A stretch of DNA of 64,000 nucleotides from Podocnemis expansa (Eukaryota; Chordata; Testudines; Podocnemididae): positions 625,208 through 689,207 of the forward strand of contig ML682038.1 of assembly GCA_007922195.1 (NCBI GenBank), given 5' to 3'. Under the pieces are notes generated by a model. That model saw nothing but the letters and a program-made list of their open reading frames with translations, was not told the origin of the DNA and made no database searches. Position numbers and translations under genes: made by a program. This document shows, one piece after another, positions 46,746-57,846 of the stretch (position 1 is the first letter of the stretch; every line of letters starts with the position of its first letter).

Positions 46746-47039
46746 ATACAAAGGATGATTCTCTCTGCTCCCACCTTGGCTCCTGCCCACTTCCTCCTTT
46801 GCTTCTATCCAAGTCTCCAGCCTCTGGCTTCCACATCAGGACCCATACATCCCCTCAACCTCCACTGCTCAGTCCCCCACACTACATCTTATTACCATCC
46901 TCCTCTGGTCCCCAATCCCATCCATACACAAACACACACACCCTCTGGCTCCTACAAGTCCTTCTCTCCCCTTGTTGTCTCTTTACAATATCGTCTCCCC
47001 CATCCTCAGTTTTTACTTTCTGCATTCCAGTGTGACTGC

Positions 47040-47390
47040 TTCTCTTTAGAGCCTGAAGAGGAGCACAGAAGAGACCTGGTAGTCAGGAGAAGCAACAGCC
47101 AGGAAATTCTTGCTCTTGCACCTCTGGGCTGGATTATACTCAAGCACTCTCATGGGAATGGTGCATGTACAGTTCGCTTTGCAGAGTCTGAGCAGAGATT
47201 GGGGATGCTCAGTGCAGACAGAATCCTCAGGGAACTGAACTGCCAAACTCCATCAGGTCTCTAACTAGAATGTGTGAACTGAGATTTTTTTTTTAACGGT
47301 TTATAACTTGTCCAAATTAGGATTGTTTCCCAAGGGGATAAGAAAAGGCATATCCCTGGTAGCAGGACAATTCTTTCAAGTTTTAATTCT
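47040..47390 (+). repeat. Probable interspersed repeat, unnamed
   Basis: A more GC-rich block with phrases such as gctcagtgcagacagaatcc and ggaactgaactgccaaactc, which I recall as recurrent in turtle genomes. No coding domain is seen. The assignment rests on memory of the pattern alone. Confidence 0.3.
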
Positions 47391-47399
47391 CTTATACAT

Positions 47400-48460
47400 A
47401 GCATGTAGCTCCAGAGTGTCTCAGTGCAGTCACTGTGGGATTATTTTTTAACAGGGTCAAAACAATTTATTTTCCCCTTATCTCATTCTCTGAAATATCT
47501 GAGCCATTTGATCTTAGACTTTCTTGTAATAATAATAATTAATTATAATAATCAGCATGAGGCACGACTGCATGTATGGAAAATTTCAACCCAGCTGATT
47601 ATAGTCTGGCAAGGTTGTGAGCAACCAAAAACAGAGTCTTGTATGAAAAATATTAGGCAAACTTAACTAAAGGTAGTTCTACTAGCTCTTTATAAAATAT
47701 GCTATATAAAACACTGCTAAACCACAGTTATAGTCTGCCTGTTAATTCATTTTCTATGGTTCTCAATTTCCAGATTTCTGAGAAACCTCAAACAATTTAA
47801 TAAAGGAGGAAGAAAACTGACTATGAAATGTTCCTTTTTTTCCACCAAATATGGAATTAGTCCCCCCCAAATTGCACTGAAAATATTCAACCATGGATCT
47901 ACAACAATATTAAGTCTTATCTTGTGACGTAAAAGAACTAGAAATTGGAACTTCATTCTTTCAATAAAGGGGGGGGGCTTTACAGGAATACACAGCACTG
48001 ACTTCTAATGAACTAAAATGAGTTTGGAGATCGTAAATTAAATTTCTTAATTTCTATGCAAGATTTTTAAAAAAATGCATTTATTTTTGTTTCCCTTAGG
48101 CTTGCTCAGTTCAGATCTAGCTAATGGAAATCAAGGTACCAGATTTCACTGGTAAAATAATAACATATTGTATTAATTATTTTTTGTTCTCTAAGTTGTT
48201 CTAAAAGATTTTTCTTACTCCTGCTGATATGTGGACTTCAGCAAATTCCTGTTTTACAAGGAAACTTATTATAGTATAGTCTATTCCAATTTCTGTAAAG
48301 CAAAGAAGCACTTCAGCTGTGAGTTTGTAAAATGGATTTCAAAAAACTCTTGTAAAATTTCCCCTCAGTTTCTTGGTACTCATTTTTATTTAAGGGAAGC
48401 TTCCCTTCAGCAAGACATTCATCAACTCAATTTAAATCATCTGTGGATTTGAATGAAATT
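47400..48460. other. No recognised genes
   Basis: AT-rich DNA. A foldback-type phrase (gaagtcaatggg ... attgacttgaatgg) occurs at 48470-48508. Confidence 0.4.
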
Positions 48461-48679
48461 CTAGTCTCGGTGAAGTCAATGGGGATTTTACAATTGACTT
48501 GAATGGTGCTAGAGGTCACCCCCCCCCTTTTTCTCTTGTGTCAGAAAAAGTGGGACATAGGTTGACTCCGTGCTTTTAAATGTGAAGAATGATGTGGCTA
48601 ATTCCTAGATCTCTGGACAGGCCAGTTATTACAGTTCAAAGTATTGTCCCATGTTGCTAATCAAAAATCTGACTGAATC

Positions 48680-49548
48680 TAATCTAAATGCATTCCAAAG
48701 ATACTGGAACATCCAAATCAAACCCCTGTAGCCTATTCTACAAGATAATCCCTCACTCTCTCACGACTTGGGTAGCAGACCTCTCTTCACTTACAGACAG
48801 CCACACAACCTCAGGCATCTACAGACCTAACAACAGAAACATTAAGGAAGGCACATACCCCTGGAACAAACTATGTTGCCAACTTTGTCCACATATCTGA
48901 ACAAAAGACACCATTGCAGGACCTAATCAAGCCATCTACTCCATCAAAGGCTCATTCACCTACTCATCCACCAATGTGATTTATGCCATCATGTGCCAGA
49001 AACGCCCCTCTGCCTTATACATTGGACAAACAGGACAGTCTCTGCACAAAAGAATAAATAGACACAAATCTGAAATCAGAAATAACAATACTCAAAATCC
49101 AATAGGAAAACTCTTCAATCTCCCTGATCATTCCATTAAGGATCTCTTAATAGCTGTAAGCAGGCAAATAAATGAAAAATCAAAATTTCAATGAAAAACT
49201 GCAAAACTGGAATTCATATACAGGCTTGACACTGTCAATTTAGGGCTGAATGCAGACAGCTGGGGGTTTTTTCCCATTACATCAGGAACAGGTAATTTTG
49301 CTTTTCTTTTTCCCTGCCCATCTCCCTGCTAATTGCTGTACTTCACTGTTTGAATCTAAACAACTGCTTTGATTTGCTGTAACAGTTTGACCTGATCCCA
49401 TGATTTACACGCCCCTACATTTATTTTCCTCCCATTCTTTAACTTGCCAGTCTTCAAGCATCTGATGAAATAGGATTTTCTCCCTTGAAAGCCTATGTTA
49501 TAAATACATTTGTTAGTCTTTGAGTGCCACCAGACTACTTGTGGGTTT
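48680..49548 (+). mobile_element. Penelope-like element, 5' truncated, with endonuclease
   Basis: It starts inside the linker that follows the reverse transcriptase (phrases ataatccctcactctctcac and aactttgtccacatatctga), continues through the GIY-YIG endonuclease and ends with the shared 3' end (ccagtcttcaagcatctgat, gtctttgagtgccaccagac). This is the longest sense-strand copy. Penelope-like elements combine a telomerase-related reverse transcriptase with a C-terminal GIY-YIG nuclease. Confidence 0.88.
48976..49194 (+). pseudogene. GIY-YIG endonuclease domain of a Penelope-like element
   Basis: The 72-codon frame reads MIYAIMCQKRPSALYIGQTG and then QSLHKRINRHKSEI. The IYAI and LYIGQT blocks are the GIY-YIG signature, and the R of HKRINRH is at the usual place of the conserved catalytic arginine. 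In the complete protein this domain would nick target DNA. The frame ends at 49194, and stops interrupt the upstream linker, so the gene is dead. The minus-strand copy at 51848-52159 is nearly identical over the first 35 residues. Confidence 0.88.
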
Positions 49549-49950
49549 CTTTAGGAGTCGTTTGATGATAAAACCATTTTCTGATGATGCCACTATAAAT
49601 TGAACAGGTTCACTAAGTACTAGCATCCTCAGTTTACATGTTCTGAGTTGACATTTTGATAACCATTCAGACTCTCAAAACGACTCTCGGATAATAGTTA
49701 AAACCGGTCTTCTGACAAGAGATATACTAGAGGAAGTTTTATTGGTCTTTTAATTTTTAACTTCATTTATTTACTGGTTTTCTGATTTCAATTTTAAATG
49801 AAAAACTCCAGAAACTGTAAACCATGATAGTAAATATTGGTTTCTTCCAAATGAACCAGTTATAAACAGCCCACCCATTCTTTGACTTAATGAGTTCTGA
49901 TCCTGAATGCTAGCTAATTCAGCAGTGTTCTCTTCACTGAGGTGCAGTCT
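49549..49950. other. No recognised features
   Basis: AT-rich and apparently unique. Confidence 0.4.
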
Positions 49951-49952
49951 TT

Positions 49953-50273
49953 GGCCATGTCTACAATACAGGGCTCAAGTAAGTTGACTTAATAAGGTCG
50001 ACTTAAAGTCAACTTAGTGAGGCCCCATTTGTTTAAGCAACTCTATAAAGTCTACTTAAGTGGCTCTAATGCACTAAGTCAAGTTTATTAAGTTGACTTT
50101 AATGGGTACATTGTGTTAAGTTGGACTAATAAAGTCGACTTAATCCTTAAAGTTGACTTTAAGGGCAGGAGTTATTAAGTCGACTTAAGCAAGTGCTTAA
50201 GTCGACTTAATGAACTCCAGATGTGGCCAGGGAGTTGCTTAAGTTGACTTAGGCCTCCAGTGTAGACATAGCC
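49953..50273. mobile_element. MITE, TTAAGTCGACTTAA-type arms
   Basis: The left end GGCCATGTCTACAAT and right end GTGTAGACATAGCC are inverted. The flanks TTT and TAT match at two of three. The interior is made of aagttgactt, aagtcgactt and aaagtcaactt motifs. It is the full-length counterpart of 42011-42310. Confidence 0.85.
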
Positions 50274-50489
50274 TATGTGTACTTTCTAGCTATTGCAATT
50301 GGCAGGTAACCCTGGCTGCCAACCATCAAAACCAGAATACCCAATATTGTGCAGCTACAGCCTTCTCCAGAAGGGGAACAAAAATATTTAATGTTACTAT
50401 CCACCTTTTTAGGGGGGAAAAATAGTGTTTTTAAAAAGCTGAAAGGGAATGAAAAATACTGTATCATGCAAATTAGCCACCCATATAAT

Positions 50490-50668
50490 CCAAATAGTCC
50501 ACATTCTGTCAGATTTGCTGGAAGCTGGGAATGGGTGATGGGATGGACCATTTGATGATTACATGTTCTGTTCATTCCCTCTGAAATACCTGGCAATGAC
50601 ACTATTGGAAGACAGGATACTGAGCTAAATGGACCATTGGTCTGACCCAGTATGGCCATTCTTATGTA
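50490..50668 (-). repeat. Interspersed repeat, same family as 40445-40585
   Basis: The complement begins aagaatggccatactgggtc and agaccaatggtccat and continues for about 170 bp. It is better preserved than the 40445 copy. Confidence 0.6.
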
Positions 50669-50698
50669 CATTTTGGTCATGGCATTAATATCTCATAC

Positions 50699-50737
50699 CT
50701 ATTATTATTATTATTATTTTATTATTATTATTATTAT
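50699..50737. repeat. (TTA)n microsatellite
   Basis: Thirteen att/tta units with one interruption. Confidence 0.95.
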
Positions 50738-50739
50738 CT

Positions 50740-51580
50740 ATTCATTTCTGTGTAATATTAACAAGTACAAATCACTGGCTACAGGATTTTCCCTTCCAAG
50801 GGCCTTCTGCTTTCAGGTAATGTACAGTTTATCTTATCCATTCAAAAGAGATTGTGGCACAAATTCAGAAGTGATATGAAAAGTGGTGTAATTTGCACCT
50901 GGGTAAATGGGTGAAAAGGAGAGAAACTGGTTCAGTATTCTTTTCACAATTACACAGGCATAGATTTGAAGTAACTCCACTGATTTTAGCCTTCAGTCAG
51001 AACATACTTGACTGAATATAATGAAATTAGGGTAACGCAGTCTACGTATTCAGGGGGGCTGGAAAAGGTTTAAGTTAAACTGATTTAAACTGCTCTCTGA
51101 ACTTGGTCCTATATAGCCATCTTGCTCATTCCAAATGTGCTATTGCAAAAGACACAAAAATAAGTTCCAAATCTCAGTTTTTTCTCAACTTTCACAAATG
51201 TGATATTCTAGCTAGCCACCATTTGTCTCTTTAAATATCTTGTTTATGGAAGTCATGTTCTCTCAGATTATTAAATGTGTCCTTGCCTGTGAATAAGATC
51301 AAGGACTTAAAATGGCAGGTGTTTAACTGCAGAAATGTTAATAATCTTCTCAGACTTGGTTAAGCTCCAAATCTGACACCAAAAAAGTTTTTTTGTTTTT
51401 AATATGGTAATGAATGTAATCAACTTTTCGTTTTCTTTTTTGATACAGGAATACAGATTGATCCCTTATCAGACTGTGCTCTAAACCTGCAATGGGGTCC
51501 TTAGTTGACAGGAGATATGCAATCTACATGCCTCAGAAGCATATCTCCAGTTGACTTACATACTTTCATTTACTGCAGCA
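50740..51580. other. No recognised genes
   Basis: Mostly unique. A gtaactccactgatttt phrase near 50970 suggests another relic of the foldback family. Confidence 0.4.
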
Positions 51581-51584
51581 TTCC

Positions 51585-52467
51585 AAAGGGGCAGGAGTGT
51601 TAGTCTAGTTCAGTAAAACAAACAAGGAGTCGTGTGGCACTTAAAGACAAACAAATTTATTTATTGCATGAGCTTTCATAGCAGAAAATCCCAGTTTGTC
51701 AGACACTTTGAAGATGGGGAACTTCCAGAATGGGAGGAAATAAATGCAGTGAAGTGTAAGTCATGGGAAGAGGTCACACTGTAACAGCAAAACAGTTGTA
51801 AAGATTCAAACACTGGAGAACTGCATACAGAGGAAGAAGAGGTCAAATCACCTGTTGTAATGAGAGAAAAATCCAAAGTCCCTGTTAAGCCCTGAAGCAA
51901 TGCAACTGAATTTGCAAATAAATTCAATCTCAGCAGCTTCTCTTTGGAGCCTTGATTTGGCATTCATCTGTTCGAGCACAGCAATTAGCAAATCATTAAT
52001 GGAGTAATCAAGAAGTTTGAAATGCTCACCCACTGGCTTTAGAGTGTTGAGATTTTTGATGTCAGATTTGTGCCTATTTATTCTTTTGTGCAGAGACTGT
52101 CCTGTTTGCCCAATATATAAGGGAGAGGGGCATTTCTGACACATGATGGCATAAATCACATTGGTGGATGAGCAGGTGAATGAGCCTTTGATGGAGTAGC
52201 TGGTTTTATTAGGTTCTGCGATGGTGTCTGTTGTGGAGATAGGTGGACAAAGTTGACAGTGTGCTTAGTTGCAAGGACATGTGCCTGCTTTAATGGCTCT
52301 GTTGTTGGGTCTGTAGTATAAGATAAGTATCTGCCTAAGGTTAGGCGACTGTCTATATGCGAGGAGAGTTCTGTCTCCCAAGGCTTGAGAGAGTGAGGGA
52401 TCATCTTGTAGAACAGGCTGTAAATCCCTGAGGATGTGCTGTAGAGGTCTGACTTGGGGTCATAGTT
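51585..52467 (-). mobile_element. Penelope-like element, antisense part with endonuclease
   Basis: On the minus strand, reading from 52467 down, come the linker (phrase KHTVNFVHLSPQQTPSQNLI in 52156-52404), the GIY-YIG endonuclease (51848-52159) and the shared 3' end down to 51585 (aaaggggcaggagtgttagt on plus). It meets a sense-strand Penelope piece at about 52468. The two may be one insertion with an internal inversion. Confidence 0.87.
51848..52159 (-). pseudogene. GIY-YIG endonuclease of a Penelope-like element
   Basis: The 103-codon frame contains MIYAIMCQKCPSPLYIGQTG and QSLHKRINRHKSDI, then VLEQMNAKSRLQREAAEIEF. It is longer and better preserved than the 48976 copy and keeps a C-terminal EIEFICKF stretch before the end. 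The adjoining linker frame overlaps it by four bases in another phase, so a frameshift separates them. Confidence 0.87.
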
Positions 52468-52958
52468 GATGACTAGAGGAACTATACCACCTACTCAGGA
52501 AACTCCCCAAAGCAGCACAGGAACAAAGAAAGACACACACATCACCAGAACCCTGACCTGGGATATTCTACCTACTACCTAAAATCCATAAAAAAAGGAA
52601 ACCGTGGGAGCCCCAACATCTCAGATGCTGGCACTCTTACAGCAGGCTTATCTGGCTATGTGGACTTCCTCCTTAGACCCTATGCTATCAACAGTCCTAT
52701 CTATCTTTGAGACACCATGAACTTCCTGATAAAGATCCAATCCATTGGTGAGTTTCCAGAAAACATCATCCTGACCACTCTTTACACCAACATCTCACAT
52801 AAGGATGGATTACCAGATGGTTACACAGCACACCTCATGGCTGAAATTTGTGACTTTGTACTCACCCACAACCATTTCAGATTTGAGGATAACTTATACC
52901 TTCAAGGTATAAATTTATTAGTCTTTAAGTGCCACAGGACTCCTTGTTTGTTTCACTC
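52468..52958 (+). pseudogene. Penelope-like reverse-transcriptase fragment joined to 3' end
   Basis: The plus-strand reading gives FYLLPKIHKKGN (about 52568), GLSGYVDFLLRPYA (52647-52688) and, after a stop, MNFLIKIQSIGEFP and LTTLYTNISHKDGL (52717-52820), the block around the first catalytic aspartate, which here has become T (family form LDVxSLYTNIP). The fragment ends at about 52905 and jumps to the 3' terminal phrase ttagtctttaagtgccacag. Most of the palm, linker and endonuclease are missing. It is not functional. Confidence 0.85.
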
Positions 52959-53119
52959 ACTGCAGTGTCTTCACTTACCTGTGTTGACAGGAAACACTCT
53001 ACTTTGATGCAGTGTTACTCTTATTGGAGGGGTGGATTTACTGCAATGAAAGGAGAGTGCTTCTGGGGTCAGTCAAGTGGGTCTATACTGGCTGCTCAGT
53101 TGATCCCACTGCTTCGATA

Positions 53120-53157
53120 CATGTTGTCAATGTAGACTTTTCTGTATAGACATGGCC
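53120..53157. mobile_element. MITE end remnant
   Basis: The sequence tgtatagacatggcc matches a MITE right terminus. The left end is not found. Confidence 0.35.
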
Positions 53158-53170
53158 TGTCTTTTTACGT

Positions 53171-53237
53171 CCTGATCCAAAATCTGCTGAGGTTATTGAG
53201 AGACTTTTCCATTGACGCTACTGAGCTTTGGATCAGG
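53171..53237. repeat. Short foldback repeat
   Basis: The ends cctgatccaaaatctgct and the complement of agctttggatcagg pair. The loop has the phrase tttccattgac. It is the same family as 21-80. Confidence 0.5.
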
Positions 53238-53249
53238 CCCTAAATTGTA

Positions 53250-54320
53250 GACTCTAGGCCCAGTACCTGCTTACCCTGTATCTTCCTGTTAATTTCAGAA
53301 AAACTATTCAGATAAGGATGGCAAGCAGAATTTTGAGCCTGTAAAACATTTTCCTAGAGCACTTGATAGAATTTTGTACCTTTATTAATATATAATATAG
53401 TGCAGTCTGATGAGGAACTTTATTATACAGTTGATATTTAGTTGTTCTCTTAAAGCACTGCTTTCTGCAATTATATATTATCTGAAAAGCTCTGCTTTCA
53501 CTTTTTAATAAGAAAAACAAGTAAGTGTTTAGCCTTCATGGTTTTGTAGGCAAGATTAAAATTATGAACTCTATGCCCAGTACTACAAGGCAATTAAAGA
53601 ATTATTATTAAATTCACATATGCATTTTTTGGCTTATGTCATAGTTTTAGGTGCCTGAAACATTATTTTTAAACAAGATAACATTGGCAATACTTATAAT
53701 AAATCTTTCTGTTTGCTTCTTCATATTCTTTCAACTTTTAAATTGAGTATACTTTGGTAGACTCCCATATTATGTAAAATGCTCGGTTAATTTTTTAGCT
53801 TTTTCCCCCATCATTACTGTACATCAACCTGATATTGTCAGAAATGGTTAGCAAATCTCATTGTTGCAGTTTATTAATATGTGACTGAGGTGTAAACTTC
53901 TCCACCCTTCTTAAGCCGAAGTATGTTGTTTGGATCAGTGGGTCATGGAACAGCAATTAGTTAGGAGAGAATAAAGGTTATGCGGCTAATATAAAATAAT
54001 TTTCAAGATTGGTCTGTGTTTATTGTTTTCTGAAATGGATTTATTTTATTCAAACAGAATTACAGTTGTATATTAACTGAAAATGTAATTGTCTTTATAC
54101 ATTCTTTATCTGGTTACCAGCCTGTTAGTCTCTTTGATGGAAATTAGCTTTTTTATTAATTCCATTTGTTAGTAATGCCCATTTGGGGGGGTGGGGTTTA
54201 AGGGAGAGTGGAAATAGGATTATGAGAAACTATACATAGAGTGAGAAGGCAGGGTATATATTATGCCAGAACATGGTGCAGATTTGAGTTCATTTAACTG
54301 AAACCTATTGTGTGTGAAAT
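53250..54320. other. No recognised features
   Basis: AT-rich and apparently unique. Confidence 0.45.
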
Positions 54321-54324
54321 TTAG

Positions 54325-54627
54325 CAGGATTAAACTGAGACTATGGGTTCTTTTCCCATTACAAAAGATAATTTGACTTCAGCCTTCCCAGGGTTTGAAC
54401 CTAAACAACTGCTCTGATTTGCTGTCACTGTATGACTTGATCTTATGTTTTACACTCCCTTGCATTTATTTTCATTCCATTCTGTAAATTCACCCATCTT
54501 CGAAGCATCTGATGAAGTGGGATTTTCTCCCACGAAAGCTCATGTGAAAAATAAATCTGTTAGTCTTTAGGTGCCACACAACTCCTTGGGTTTTTTGCTG
54601 GCCTAGACTAACACGGCTGCCACTTTG
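54325..54627 (+). mobile_element. Penelope-like element 3' end, well preserved
   Basis: The order is ggattaaactgagactatgg, aacaactgctctgatttgct, ccatcttcgaagcatctgat, ttttctcccacgaaagctca and ctagactaacacggctgcca. There is no coding part. It has the most intact hammerhead-like core in the window (54509-54537). Confidence 0.85.
54509..54545 (+). ncRNA. Hammerhead-like motif in Penelope 3' end
   Basis: CTGATGA (54509-54515) is followed by a 5-bp stem GTGGG/CCCAC (54517-54521 with 54529-54533) and then GAAA (54534-54537), the core order of a hammerhead ribozyme. An additional A follows CTGATGA, and I do not see a convincing stem III with the UH cleavage step, so activity is doubtful. Hammerhead motifs are documented in Penelope-like elements. 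Confidence 0.4.
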
Positions 54628-54629
54628 GA

Positions 54630-55540
54630 AATTGTGAATTTGAAGTCTTCCCTGTCAACTTACTATTCCCTCTCTAACTGATCACTTGCACCTCAACTTT
54701 TCCAAGTCCATCATTAAACTTTAGTTCATCTTGCTCCCCCCCCATCTTTTAATTTTTATAACAAAAAATGAATTAGTTATAACTATGATAAAAAGTAAAG
54801 TCTGTCACTTTCTGGATTTTGTTTTGTTTAACTTTTTGCTGTTTTCCATTTTTATTGTTGACTTAGTTTCACTCTCTTCTTGCTTCTGTTGCTACTATTG
54901 CTGTTAGAGTGAACTGGAAGGAGATGAAGGCAGTGGGGTTTTTTAGCTGCCTTGAAGCTGGGGCAGAAGTTATATAGACTTCATTGATTTTTTTTTTTTT
55001 AAAGATTAGTGAAAAAGAGATATTGATGGATCACTATTATGCCCCTTGAGTAGTCATTATGGTTAAACATGAAGCTATTCTTTCAAGAAAAAAATTAGTA
55101 ATTCATCAGAGAACTGACCATGCAATGTACATCTAAACTCAAAAACAAATAGTTTGAACCATCTCATTGATTTGTGCTGCAGTCTTGTATCTTCATAATC
55201 TGCAAATTATCAAGTAAAGATTTAGGCTTTACATGCCAGACACTGCTTTAAAAGTCTTTCAACTTTTGATTTTGAAATTCATTTTCTTTAAAATAGAAAA
55301 GAAAGCTATGGTTGAGGTATATATTCCTCCAGGAAATATCGTTTTGTGCAAGACGTAAGTACTAGATCTCTCTACTTTTGGAGTTCCAAAAGCATATATT
55401 TTTCATTCATTATGTTCTCTTCAAGGTTATAGTTAACATCTCCTTGCAGCCATTAGAAATACTTGGTAAGATGACATGGATTTAAGCGTCATTATTAAAC
55501 AGAGACTACATACAATAGCTCCACTGGTGTTTCACTCAGT
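54630..55540. other. No recognised features
   Basis: AT-rich and apparently unique. Confidence 0.45.
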
Positions 55541-55542
55541 AC

Positions 55543-56843
55543 GGGTACGTCTACACTTACAATTTAGTTTGAATTAAGGAGGCTTAATTCAAACTAATTT
55601 AGTGCATGTCCACGCTAGCTTTCATTAGTTTGAAATAAGGATTTCCTTAGTTTGAACTAAGGAAAGCCTAGTTTGAACATATAAAACCTCCCTTAAGTTC
55701 AAACTAAGTGTTAGTTCGAACTCATTAGATTGAACTAAACCAATGGAGATGCATTAATTCGAACTAACCATTAGTTCAAATTAAGGTTCTTTGACCTTCC
55801 TCCCAGGGTGCTTGGCACCCTGGAAAGAAGAGCCTGCCAGCCACTGCCTGGGGCAAGTAGCCCCAAAGACGTCCCCCCCACCCCACCAATCTGGCTGGGC
55901 AATGGGGCCCCAGTCCCCTGGCCAGGCAGGGGTTAGGGACTCGTGCACCTGGTTCTACAGAGCTGGCTGGGTGTAAGCAGAGACCCCTGCACCCATCTCC
56001 ACCTGTGCTGGCCGGGAATGGGGAAGGGACCCCCATGCCCAGCTGGAGCTGCACTGCCCAGGCGTGGGGAACATACTCTGTGCCCATCTGGAGCTGCACT
56101 GCATGGGCACCTGGCTTCAGCCCCACTGCTGGGGTGGAGGAGAGGGACCCCCACCACCAGCTCTGGGCTTTCTTGCCGGGACCAGCAGTGGGGCTGGAGC
56201 CGGGCATGGGACTGTGTTCCTGGTGCCCAGAAAAAAAGCCTGGAGCTGGTGGCAGGGCTTCCTCTCTCCCCGGCAGAAGGGTTGGAGCAGGGCACAGGGC
56301 TGTGTTCCCTGCACCTAGCCAGTGCAGCTCCAGCCACTTGCAGGGGTCCCCCTCCGCAATCCAGCCAGTGCAGCTGTAGCCAGGTGGGGGGAATCCCTTC
56401 TGCCTCCTCCCGGCCAGCGCTGTCTGAGTTGGGTGGGCGTGCCCTGGCCCCATAGAGCTCAGCCAGTGGAAAACATCCCCTGCCAGGCTCTAGTCTTCAG
56501 AGCCCAGTGTGGGGAAAACCATCCCCTTCCCAGCTCTAGCAACACTACAGCTAGAGCTCAGTGGGGATGCTTTTCCCTGTGCTGGGCTCAAAGGGCTGGA
56601 GCTAGGCAGGCGATTGGGTGGGGGCATGGCCCTCCTGGGTGGTGATGCTGCCACACCTCCCATAGTGCCCTTCTTCCAATTCGAACTAGCAAGTCCTGCC
56701 CATGGACGTGCTAGTTCAAATTGGTTTTCCTAGTGGGGTCATGTTAGTTTGAGTTAACTGAATTTGAACTAACAATTATTAGCTCAATTTCATTAGTTCG
56801 AACTGAGTTAATTCAAACTAACCTTATAAGTGTGGACATAGTA
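55543..56843. mobile_element. MITE, AGTTCGAACTAA-type arms with long GC-rich core
   Basis: The left end GGGTACGTCTACAC and the complement of the right end (tactatgtccacac) are inverted. The flanks TAC and TAT match at two of three. The arms consist of agtttgaactaa and ttagttcgaactaa motifs. The 0.9-kb GC-rich core begins ctttgaccttcctcccaggg and ends with ccacacctcccatagtgcc, as in the cores of 4841-5638 and 25801-26780. The 225-codon minus-strand frame in it is not recognisable and is probably composition-driven. Confidence 0.87.
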
Positions 56844-56849
56844 TATGAG

Positions 56850-57838
56850 AATACTACTACCATTAAGGTGACCCAGCACTTGAACAAGATTAACTCAGAT
56901 GAAAATCAACTGAGTACAAGAAAGATAGAGGTGATGTTGGTGGGCAAAGGAGAAATCTTTTGAAGAGTTGCAGCCACAGTGCAGTATTCTTTGGCTAAAG
57001 GTACACAACTTGTTAATCCAGTCCACAGTTTAGGAATAAGGTGACTATTCATCCTGTTTTGGTCAGGACAGTCCTCTGTTGAAGCTCTGTTCTTAGCATC
57101 CTCCTTTTTTCCCATAAAACTGGGCATTTTTGTCCTCTTTGCTCTTGTCAACTGATTATCAGGTGTGTGATTCCGATTAGTTTTGTCACAGGACTTTTTG
57201 CATACCTTAGGGAACACCATGATTAAAAGCAAGCGAAATAATCCTGATTACAATCCACAGCTATTTTATGATTAAGGAAAGGCATACGACCAACATAAAT
57301 AATACACTGGTTACTTCTGTTACAATCTCTCTTACATGTCCCTTTTTGAAGAACTTGTATCAGAGATTATACATTTGAAAACAGGCCCCTCTCTGCTTGA
57401 GGCACTTACTCTTGGTAAACTGAGGCTAAGTTTTTATTTCCCCAAAAGTATCATGAAACCAGTCTTTGTATATCCTTATCAGTGCTTAATTTGCAGTGGG
57501 GCTTGTTAGGTTTTAGCCCTACCACCTCTATGCTTCACAGTTCATAGCCTTGGGACCTTTGGACTTGCTGCAGCAGTTCCATATATTAAAAACAAAAAAA
57601 AACCCTTGAGCCTTAACACCTCTTTCATTACAAATTAAACACTGATCCTCAGATAACTGAGAAGGTTCATTAATGGGCAAAAGAATTTTGTTTAAGGACA
57701 GCTGGGTCCTGTTGGTTATTAATAATAATCTGACAGTTTATAGAGTATCTTAACTTAAATCCAAGGAAATCAAAGAAAATAATTAAATGTTACTTAGAGG
57801 AGGCCATTTAAGGAGCTGTCAAGACAGATCAGTTATGA
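56850..57838. other. No recognised genes
   Basis: The minus-strand frame of 108 codons at 56906-57232 has no domain that I know. Confidence 0.4.
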
Positions 57839-57846
57839 ATATAAAG

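Noticed and set aside
55776..56453. 225-codon minus-strand frame and several overlapping plus-strand frames
   Set aside because: They lie wholly in the GC-rich core of a MITE, overlap each other on both strands, and show no domain; the lack of stops follows from GC content.
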